DNA of 64,000 nucleotides from the NCBI GenBank assembly GCA_019745195.1, contig JAIETL010000004.1:62001-126000 (forward strand), read 5' to 3'. The notes below the pieces were generated by a model. It made no database searches. It was not told the origin of the DNA and saw only the letters and a list, made by a program, of their open reading frames with translations. The first letter of the stretch is position 1; the number at the start of each line of letters is the position of its first letter. Origin of the DNA: Beijerinckiaceae bacterium (lineage in GTDB: Bacteria; Pseudomonadota; Alphaproteobacteria; Rhizobiales; Beijerinckiaceae). Both the position numbers and the translations under genes were made by a program. Of the stretch, positions 60,001 through 64,000 are shown one piece after another.

Positions 60001-60067
60001 GGCGGCGGATTTCCAGATCAGCCTCAAGGGCAGCCACCCGCTGAGCCCGAGCAACATCGCCCTTTGA
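51098..60067 (+). CDS. giant RTX protein with two animal-type haem-peroxidase domains
   Basis: A 2,989-residue secreted protein; ATG at 51098 follows GGGAG and gives the family-like start MFKLNVHDLVFVLK. Order: peroxidase domain 1 at about 250-950 (distal His268 in FFDHGLD, proximal His658 in YRFGHSML, ARGRDTNMPTLNEAR); RTX block A about 1035-1165; two Ig-like repeats about 1512-1603 and 1607-1710 (DTTPxEGQ, WTNIAGAT); RTX block B about 1727-1795. Peroxidase domain 2 follows at about 2088-2578 (His2103, Arg2291, His2373, FRGRDMGIAPFNEVR), then an Asp/Glu hinge 2594-2678, and RTX block C plus a C-terminal secretion region from 2693. There is no N-terminal signal, as expected for type I secretion. 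The exporter gene follows. Extracellular halide, phenol or peroxide chemistry is the likely role. Confidence 0.93.
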   Translation: MFKLNVHDLVFVLKQIKIGEANANGADLTEIRVDPTTGEIITDPTAYANGVFVGNATYPLTNADGPILYVRAIPDPHTPFGIRTVDGTYNNLVEGREAWGAAGQGMPRLLDGGAYLNEADGDTISFGPTSTLTNTNYTPGSPSSQGPGTVVDADPRLISNLVSDMSLNNPAAIVAALTFAGDEDPYATLALVQAEQPDWAANLAVMLSPASTPAAKELARDAVNLVLEPFGIEVDASGSLSIPNVAPDEGLSAPFNSWMTFFGQFFDHGLDLISKGGAGTVYIPLQPDDPLYVPGGRTNFMVLTRSTNVDSDGNPTTGPDSTQRNVTTSWVDQNQTYTSHASHQIFLREYETVAGRTVATGRLLDGTGPNGEKNGLPTWKDLKDQAREMLGIELEDRDVGSVPLIRTDAYGNFIPDPTTGYAQVIVGLGGDGVPNTADDITVSGTPATPVVPTAVGALRTDNAFLDDIAHNAVPTGTFDHDNNPATSNIAIEADADDETGNAIATDLRGNRVAYDNELLDRHFITGDGRGNENIGLTAVHHVFHSEHNRQVEAQKLTILQSGDLAFVNEWLAVDLPAGFALPTTVAGAQALAATLTWDGERLFQAGRMATEMQYQHLVFEEFGRKIQPAIDPFVFNSVTDIDPSIFAEFANVVYRFGHSMLTDSMPRVFIDQNTGAITSQDDMGLIASFLNPVVFNYLDTDGDPGTAPVQISAEQAAGAIVRGMTTERGNEIDEFLTGALRNNLLGIPLDLGAINIARGRDTNMPTLNEAREQLYAATSSTFLKPYESWAEFATNLKNPLSVVNFIAAYGTHPSIEGTVAEKREAAMKLVFGDPDLAGDPAALAAFNADRIAFLNATVLNESVEYTAANTGLNSIDLWIGGLAEKKMPFGGFLGSTFNAVFEAQMEALQDGDRFYYLTRTQGLNFLVELEQNSFAKMIMANTDLSQPGPDGIRGTADDVVARHIGVDSFATYDYVFEVNADNQHDYNGDAEGVDPGGSDPVMEALGFTKVVRDDPRTAAVETNYFRTFGGEHVVVGGTNDDDTIITDFGDDGIWGDGGNDRIESGAGVDLVNGGAGDDIITDSGDTGDFLKGDSGNDVIANSNGLDVIMGGTGQDVILVGVDDTEVFAGEGNDFVLGGDGVDLLMGNEGDDWLEGGGGFDTTAGDNSELFFNSTIIGHDVMFAGSEEHDFDAESGDDIMVQGASVMRNEGMFGFDWAIHKGNAEAADSDLTKPIFTTDEEDVLRDRFDTVEALSGWVNNDRLWGDNRAAPAGGPLPGENLAGAEGTMVNHELTHGGVARIDGLDDILGGLAGPVTSDFEGGIAFNAGNILLGGRGDDTIEGRGGNDIIDGDAWLNVRISIRVNDPLSETGTSPLATIDSLRHTFSATDIDPDAPAGSSIPSAWIGKTLSELMIARTINPLQLNIVREVLDHGAGAIGTDLDTAVYWDDVDNYTISRNADGSVLVSHTGFDVANVPDGLNLVSDGDDMLWGVEQFRFAGELFDIGQLVPVPASGAPVISDTTPDEGQLLTADTSTIADPNGLGTFAFQWQSSVDGTTWTNIAGATTASFTPQQAQVGQQLRVVVNFVDGRGNPEQVTSTATVAVVDSNVPATGTVTLSDTTPTEGQAVTLSGNTIADANGLGAFSYQWQSSANGTSWTNIAGATGISFTPDNNLLTSFGDQAGLLLRLAVSFTDGAGTVETVFSAATQPVGVDWDGVPASNNTFSGTAGDDIADGVDPFLIFGGADTLNGNAGNDILNGNGGNDTINGGAGNDTINAGAGTDTINQAAADGRDRIDGGTGADTYRLTGGADPETFRIYAVIGAANAGVASALAASLGTTFAATTEIVVTRTVAGIESVIAELDNIEEIVVNTLNVTANDGGGLNTGGSVGDTVQVVGNFTATSLNFSTITINGESGNDTVDISALTSAHRIVFRSNGGNDTIIGTLRPQDVVELAPGQDIASYTLVDNGDGTKTFGNGTHDITFTGAVTPQFQNGPGTGGTHLDDEDLEDLLGMVQDGLVRDPSGFGNNVDNPEWGTSGGQFIRLTDVYYTDGAAGIRQTSLTPREISNILSNQDNDGDGIEESIANTFGGTSLLTFFGQYFDHGLDFVAKGQPGSVYIGNVGSTPVNAPRSNIVPGTGVDPDGIPNSGDEIPAEYVNQASPYVDQNQTYGSSSAITNLLRRWEVGADGEPVQTAYLLTGDIDASGNPLLPTLAHIRENYRIMTGGGELTAEDISNYDGSGQPLLIDFIPAFVPGTNPPQLDLDAIGHYFVAGDGRVNENVMLTSIHTIWERNHNFWVEEIKARTDNAWTESEYFEAARMMNVAEYQRVVFTEFATAMAGGFDGDDEHGFEGYDPTIDASISVEFAQAAYRFGHSMLNETVSYVDGNGDLQEVSLVQAFLSPNQVSALGIDGLIGGSVQVPHQAIDEDVVNALRNQLVGRPLDLAALNIFRGRDMGIAPFNEVRTQLYEQTGLSALRPYSDWADFAERNDISATMLGKLQQAYPGGFETMDLWIGGLLEKPMAGQLGSTFGYIFLEQLDRLQHGDRFYYLEILDDSLFTDENNVTFAKIIARNTGLSDLPENVFDLDGSNAPANDDDSIFNNDGDDDDGEDHDGEDDDGTVGSGEDDEDEDEDEDGEDEDDDTVGSGDDEDEDEDEDDDDTVGSGDDEDDEDCGCDDDDVATPPPGSPSGGALRVGTAQADVLLGTAGADNLIGLAGDDVLIGEAGDDTVSAGEGSDFVDAGDGADIVFLGGGDDHGFGGAGNDALYGEAGDDRVFGGAGDDRLDGGVGNDSVVGGLGNDLIVAAMGDGDDTYHGDDLGGGVGVDTLDMSSITASITVDLGSGLLGRGSAFSVQSGQDTLWSIENVATGSGDDTITASSAVNVMEGGAGDDVFRFTSAQAADGDTILDFEPGDRLDLSAIDANAGIDGNQGFTIVGGANFTASAQLLVTYETRADGDYTVVAGNVNGDPAADFQISLKGSHPLSPSNIAL

Positions 60068-60079
60068 TGTTCCGGGCCT

Positions 60080-60112
60080 GACCACCCCGGCCCTGTCCGG
60101 GTCGGGGTGGTC
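60080..60112 (+). terminator. terminator-like hairpin after the peroxidase gene
   Basis: GACCACCCCG (60080-60089) and CGGGGTGGTC (60103-60112) form a perfect 10-bp stem with a 13-base loop, followed by a T-rich stretch (TTCCGGTTTTCC). It lies in the 87-bp gap before the exporter gene, so it can end or attenuate transcription and lower exporter levels relative to its substrate. Confidence 0.7.
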
Positions 60113-60154
60113 TTCCGGTTTTCCGCGTCTCAAGCGTTTTAGTGGAACAGCGTC

Positions 60155-61942
60155 ATGGTCTCGAACAGTCTCGCCCGGGCCCGCAAGCGCGATGCGGCGA
60201 AGCTCACGCAGGGTCTGCGCGGCATCGTCATCTATCTCGTCGCGATCTCGTGCCTGATCAACGTGCTGGCCCTGACCGGCTCGCTCTACATGATGCAGGT
60301 CTATGACCGCGCGCTCAGCAGCGGCAGCGTCCAGACCCTCATCGCCTTGTCCGTCATCGCGCTGGTGCTCTTCCTGTTCCAGGGCGGGTTCGATGCCGTG
60401 CGCTCGCGCATCCTGCTCCGGATCGGCGCGCGGTTCGACCGGGACATCGCGCCGACGGCCCATCGCGTGGCGATCGACATGCCGCGCTTCGGCTTCTCGA
60501 CGACGGAGGCGATCGAGCGCGGCCGCGACGTCGATACGGTGCGCGGTTTCCTCGCCGGACAGGGGCCGGGCGCGCTGTTCGACATGCCGTGGATCCCGAT
60601 CTATCTCGCCTTCATCTATCTGCTGCACCCGTGGCTGGGCGCGCTGACGCTGGCCGGCGCCGTCGTCCTGACCTTGCTGACGATCGCCAGCGAGGTCTTC
60701 GCGCGCCGGATCTCGACCGAGGCCCGGCAATCGGCGATCGGCCGCAGCCTGATCGCCGAGTCGAACGCCCGCAACGCCGAGGTGCTCAAGGCGATGGGCT
60801 TCGCCGGGCGCGCGACGCGCCGCTTCGCCGAGGCCAACGAGGTCCATCTCGAGATGCAGTCGCGCGCCAGCGACCTCGTCGGCTCCTTCGGGGCCTTCTC
60901 CAAGGTCCTGCGGATGATCCTGCAATCGGCCGTGCTCGGGCTCGGCGCGTTCCTGACCATCAAGGGCGAGCTCTCCGCCGGGGCGATCATCGCGGCCTCG
61001 GTGTCCTCGTCGCGCGCGCTTGCGCCCGTCGACCAGGCGATCGCCAACTGGCGGCCCTTCGTCGCCGCGCGCCAGGCCTTCGCGCGGCTGCGCGAGACCG
61101 TGGTGGCGCTCAGCCAGGCGGTGGAGCCCATGCCCCTGCCTGCGCCCCATCGCCATCTCAAGGTCGATCGCATCACCGTCTCTGCGCCCGGCTCCGGGCA
61201 GGTGCTGCTCTCCGACGTCAGCTTCGAGGTCATGGCCGGCAAGGCGGTCGGGATCATCGGGCCCAGCGGCGGCGGCAAGACCACGCTGGTGCGCGCGCTG
61301 ACCGGGATCTGGCCGTGCCTGCGCGGCTCCGTGCGGCTCGACGGGGCCGAACTCGAGCAATGGCCCGAGGAGGATCTCGGCCGCGCGGTGGGCTATCTGC
61401 CCCAGGAGGTCGGGCTGCTCGACGCGACGGTGGAGGAGAACATCTCCCGCCTCGCCGAATACGAGGATTCCCGGGGCATCATCGCGGCGGCGGAAGCCGC
61501 CGGCATCCACGACCTGATCGTCAGGCTGCCGGCCGGGTACCGCACGCCGCTCGGCCCCCAGGGCGCGGCGATCTCGGCTGGCCAGCGCCAGCGGATCGGG
61601 CTGGCGCGCGCGCTCTACGGCAACCCCTTTCTCGTCGTCATGGACGAGCCCAACTCCAATCTCGACGGCGAGGGCGAGGCGGCGCTGACGAAGGCGATCG
61701 AGCAGCTCAAGGCGCGCGGCGCGATCGTCATCATCGTCGCCCATCGCCCGAGCGCGCTCGCCGCCGTCGATTATGTGGCGGTGATCCAGGCCGGCAAGCT
61801 CGCCGGTTTCGGGCCGAAGGACCAGATCATCAAGCCCTCCTCGGGAGCGGCCGTGCAACCCGAACCGGTCAAGCCGATGCCCGGCCTCCCCAAGGCCTCG
61901 CCCTTCGGCTCGCAGTTCGAAGCTGAACGGGTGTCGGCATGA
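60155..61942 (+). CDS. type I secretion permease/ATPase (PrtD-like)
   Basis: A 595-residue ABC exporter: a membrane domain of six helices (about 20-310, with ALTGSLYMMQVYDRALSSGS) and an ATPase domain with Walker A GPSGGGKTT (about 370), an ISAGQRQR signature (about 473), Walker B VVMDEP, and an H-loop VAHRPS. The gene order and sequence match PrtD/AprD-type exporters that move RTX proteins out in one step. It should export the giant peroxidase. The membrane-fusion protein and outer-membrane channel are not in the window. The C-terminal 30 residues are proline-rich. The stop overlaps the start of the next gene (ATGA). Confidence 0.95.
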   Translation: MVSNSLARARKRDAAKLTQGLRGIVIYLVAISCLINVLALTGSLYMMQVYDRALSSGSVQTLIALSVIALVLFLFQGGFDAVRSRILLRIGARFDRDIAPTAHRVAIDMPRFGFSTTEAIERGRDVDTVRGFLAGQGPGALFDMPWIPIYLAFIYLLHPWLGALTLAGAVVLTLLTIASEVFARRISTEARQSAIGRSLIAESNARNAEVLKAMGFAGRATRRFAEANEVHLEMQSRASDLVGSFGAFSKVLRMILQSAVLGLGAFLTIKGELSAGAIIAASVSSSRALAPVDQAIANWRPFVAARQAFARLRETVVALSQAVEPMPLPAPHRHLKVDRITVSAPGSGQVLLSDVSFEVMAGKAVGIIGPSGGGKTTLVRALTGIWPCLRGSVRLDGAELEQWPEEDLGRAVGYLPQEVGLLDATVEENISRLAEYEDSRGIIAAAEAAGIHDLIVRLPAGYRTPLGPQGAAISAGQRQRIGLARALYGNPFLVVMDEPNSNLDGEGEAALTKAIEQLKARGAIVIIVAHRPSALAAVDYVAVIQAGKLAGFGPKDQIIKPSSGAAVQPEPVKPMPGLPKASPFGSQFEAERVSA

Positions 61943-64000
61943 TCGATGTCAAAGCCGCGCGGCGATCGGCCGATACGCCGCTCTCACCAGCCCAGATCCT
62001 CGCCCGCAGCGAGCAGGACGCGCCGCTGCCGATGCGCTGGCCGGGTCTGCTCCTCGCCATCATGGCGGCGGCCATCGCCTATGTGCAGGGACTTGCCGGC
62101 AAGAGCCAGGCCGCCACGCCGCAGGACGAGGCGCAGCCCCAGCAGGCGGCCGGCGAGGCGACCGCCGCGGTGGCGGCGGAGGAGGTTCCCGAAGTGGCCA
62201 AGCCGCCGGCCGCGGTCGAGCCCGAGGACGAGACCGGCTCGATCGGCGGCGAGAACCAGCGCGCGATCGGCTCCGGCCAGCCGGGCCCGGCCGTGCCGGG
62301 TCTGCCGGACTACATGAACATCGATTCGCCGGCCTTCGATTTCGAGCAGCTGCCGCTTCCGGTGATCGCGGGCATCAGGCCGCCTCCGGCCTTCGGCGAG
62401 GACGCCAGCAACGACAATGGCCGGTTCTTCGCCAGCGGGACAGCCGGCGTCGCCCTGACGCCGACGGTCAACGCCGCAGCCGCCGGAGGCTCGGGCGGCG
62501 TCGGCATCGGCGAGACCTTCATCACGGCCGGTTTCACGCTGCCGCTGCGCCCGGTCGAGCCGATCGCGCAGCCCGAGCCCGACCTGTCCGATCCGAGGGA
62601 CGACACCCCCGATCCGCCGGCTCCAGAGCGCAACCGCGCGCCGCGGGTCGCCGGCGCGCTGCGCCTTGCCGATATCGGGCCCTGCCAGGCCTCGCTGCTG
62701 ACCGCGCTGATGCTGCTGGCGGGCGCCAGCGACGCCGATGGCGACACGCTCACGCCGCGCAACCTCACCGTCTCGCACGGCACGCTGACGCAGACCACCG
62801 AGGGCTGGCTCTACCAGCCGCAGGCGGGTTACTTCGGGCAGATCACGCTCAGCTACGAGATCAGCGACGGGCAGGCCTTCGTCGCCCAGAGCGCCTCTTT
62901 CGACGTGGTCGAGTTCCTCCGGCTGATCGGCACGCCGCAGGACGACGTCCTGATCGGCAGCGAATGCCGCGACCATATCGAGGGCCTCGACGGCAACGAC
63001 GTCATCGAGGGCCGCGGCGGCAGCGACGTCATCCTCGCCGGCGCGGGCGACGACGTCATCCATGGCGGGGCCGGCAATGACCGGATCGTCGCCGGCTCCG
63101 GCAACGACATCGTCTTCGGCGGGGCCGGCAACGACATCATCCATGGCGGGGCCGGCAACGACCAACTCCACGGCGAGGATGGCGACGACGAGATCTATGG
63201 CGAGGACGGCGACGACTGGCTCACCGGCGGGGCGGGCAACGACCGGCTCGACGGCGGCGACGGCAACGACCGGCTCGACGGCGGCGCGGGCGACGACCAT
63301 CTGATCGGCGGCGCGGGTGACGACGAGATCGTCGGCGGCGATGGCGACGACGTCATCCTGGCCGGCGACGGCGACGACATCGTCGATGGCGGCGCGGGCG
63401 ACGACAGCATCGATGGCGGTTCGGGCCGCAACACCATCCTGACCGGGTCCGGCAGCAACAGCGTCGTGGCCGGCAATGGTGGCAACGTCGTGATCGGCGG
63501 CACAGGCGTCGATACCGTCGCGCTCGGCTCCGGAGACGACGTGGTGCGCGCCGGCGGCGGCGACGACATCGTCGATGCCGGAGCCGGCAGGAACGCCGTC
63601 TTCGGCGAGGATGGCGACGACCGCCTCGTCGGCGGCGATGGCGACGACGTGCTGGACGGCGGGACGGGGCGCGACGAACTGGTCGGCGGCGCGGGCCAGG
63701 ACCGGCTCGTCGGCGGCGACGGCGACGACCTGATGGATGGCGGAACCGGGCATGACGTCGTCGTGGCCGGAGCCGGGCAGGACACCGTCATGGCAGGAGA
63801 CGGCGACGACGACGTCGATGCCGGCGATGGAAACGACGTCGTGCTGGCGGGAGCCGGCAATGACCGCGTCGAGGGAGGGGCCGGCAACGACATCCTCCTC
63901 GGCGAGGCGGGCGACGACTGCATCGAGGGTGGCGAGGGTCACGACAGGTTGATGGGCGGGGCCGGCCAGGACGAGTTGCACGGCGGGGCCGGCGACGATC
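61939..64000 (+). CDS. membrane-anchored RTX/cadherin-like protein, 3'-truncated by window edge
   Basis: The ATG at 61939 overlaps the exporter stop and the frame is open for at least 687 codons to the right edge. Residues 35-52 (PGLLLAIMAAAIAYVQG) form one transmembrane segment after a 34-residue cytoplasmic leader. An Ala/Pro/Glu-rich stalk (about 53-230) follows, then a cadherin-like/tandem-95-type domain at about 231-325 (GASDADGDTLT, YQPQAGYFGQITLSYEISDG). From 335 on there is an uninterrupted run of roughly 38 GGxGxDxUx calcium-binding nonapeptides. An N-terminal anchor is odd for an RTX protein and implies a cell-bound, calcium-dependent envelope protein that works with the exporter. 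The end and any secretion signal are not visible. Confidence 0.88.
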   Translation, partial: MIDVKAARRSADTPLSPAQILARSEQDAPLPMRWPGLLLAIMAAAIAYVQGLAGKSQAATPQDEAQPQQAAGEATAAVAAEEVPEVAKPPAAVEPEDETGSIGGENQRAIGSGQPGPAVPGLPDYMNIDSPAFDFEQLPLPVIAGIRPPPAFGEDASNDNGRFFASGTAGVALTPTVNAAAAGGSGGVGIGETFITAGFTLPLRPVEPIAQPEPDLSDPRDDTPDPPAPERNRAPRVAGALRLADIGPCQASLLTALMLLAGASDADGDTLTPRNLTVSHGTLTQTTEGWLYQPQAGYFGQITLSYEISDGQAFVAQSASFDVVEFLRLIGTPQDDVLIGSECRDHIEGLDGNDVIEGRGGSDVILAGAGDDVIHGGAGNDRIVAGSGNDIVFGGAGNDIIHGGAGNDQLHGEDGDDEIYGEDGDDWLTGGAGNDRLDGGDGNDRLDGGAGDDHLIGGAGDDEIVGGDGDDVILAGDGDDIVDGGAGDDSIDGGSGRNTILTGSGSNSVVAGNGGNVVIGGTGVDTVALGSGDDVVRAGGGDDIVDAGAGRNAVFGEDGDDRLVGGDGDDVLDGGTGRDELVGGAGQDRLVGGDGDDLMDGGTGHDVVVAGAGQDTVMAGDGDDDVDAGDGNDVVLAGAGNDRVEGGAGNDILLGEAGDDCIEGGEGHDRLMGGAGQDELHGGAGDD

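Noticed and set aside
53303-61858. A 2,851-codon open frame on the minus strand opposite the peroxidase and exporter
   Set aside because: It is the mirror of a repetitive, GC-rich gene with strong codon bias. Its translation is rich in Asp, Gly, Arg and Val without any domain, while the plus strand has clear peroxidase, RTX and ABC motifs.
61984-63981. A 665-codon open frame on the minus strand opposite the anchored RTX gene
   Set aside because: The repeated VVAxxA/DDVV pattern is only the reverse complement of the GGxGxD nonapeptide codons.
62941-64000. Regular DNA repeats that could suggest a CRISPR array or satellite
   Set aside because: The 27-base period corresponds to nonapeptide codons of an open RTX frame with variable sequence. 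There are no constant repeats with unique spacers.

Overview
The window is GC-rich DNA whose protein content (Sox thiosulfate oxidation, many TRAP transporters, BigR/SoxR-type ArsR regulators, type I secretion with RTX proteins) fits an alphaproteobacterium of the Hyphomicrobiales. It looks most like a Bosea-type soil chemolithoheterotroph. That assignment is inferred from protein resemblance and gene order only; no rRNA or phylogenetic marker is present.

Left part (1-8.8 kb): a TerB-like fragment enters from the left edge. It is followed by a gbsR-like regulator/cydA/cydB operon (cyanide-insensitive bd-type quinol oxidase) with a palindromic operator and a PAS-PAS-GGDEF diguanylate cyclase. 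Next comes a scar of mobile DNA: the 3' end of a tRNA, the N-terminus of a P4-type integrase and a broken IS256-type transposase. This debris has run into the 3' end of a sulfide-responsive operon (Blh remnant, BigR, two YeeE/YedE half-transporters). The persulfide dioxygenase of that operon survives only as an in-frame deletion chimera.

Sox region (8.8-23.3 kb): a nearly complete sulfur-oxidation locus with a SoxH-like metallohydrolase, a methyltransferase-like membrane protein, a SoxT-like transporter, soxR, soxS, soxW, a second YeeE transporter, a DUF302 protein, divergent soxAX and soxYZBCD, a small cytochrome, soxF and a soluble cytochrome c. Together these would bind thiosulfate to SoxYZ through SoxAX, hydrolyse and oxidise it with SoxB and SoxCD, and pass electrons to cytochrome c. 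No soxV is seen. soxD starts inside a palindromic repeat element.

Catabolic region (23.4-48.6 kb): debris of an opine-oxidase-like pair, an orphan NRPS-like adenylation enzyme, a PAS-LuxR regulator facing a BKACE/TRAP/RidA/fused-E1/HpcH-aldolase operon, and decayed Liv ATPases. Then come a stress/accessory patch (SDR, NTF2-like, LysR, GST, frameshifted CMD, TetR, SnoaL-like), an acyl-CoA-synthetase/enoyl-CoA-hydratase/TRAP-receptor operon facing a tandem-HxlR regulator with a three-copy operator, a DMT exporter, a BLUF photoreceptor and an Nramp transporter.

Right part (48.7-64 kb): a NarL-type response regulator and a histidine kinase overlap tail to tail. Divergent from the kinase is a 2,989-residue secreted protein with two animal-type haem-peroxidase domains, Ig-like repeats, RTX blocks and an acidic hinge. 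A PrtD-type secretion ATPase follows, then a second, membrane-anchored RTX protein that runs off the right edge. This two-component/peroxidase/secretion locus is the most unusual system in the window.
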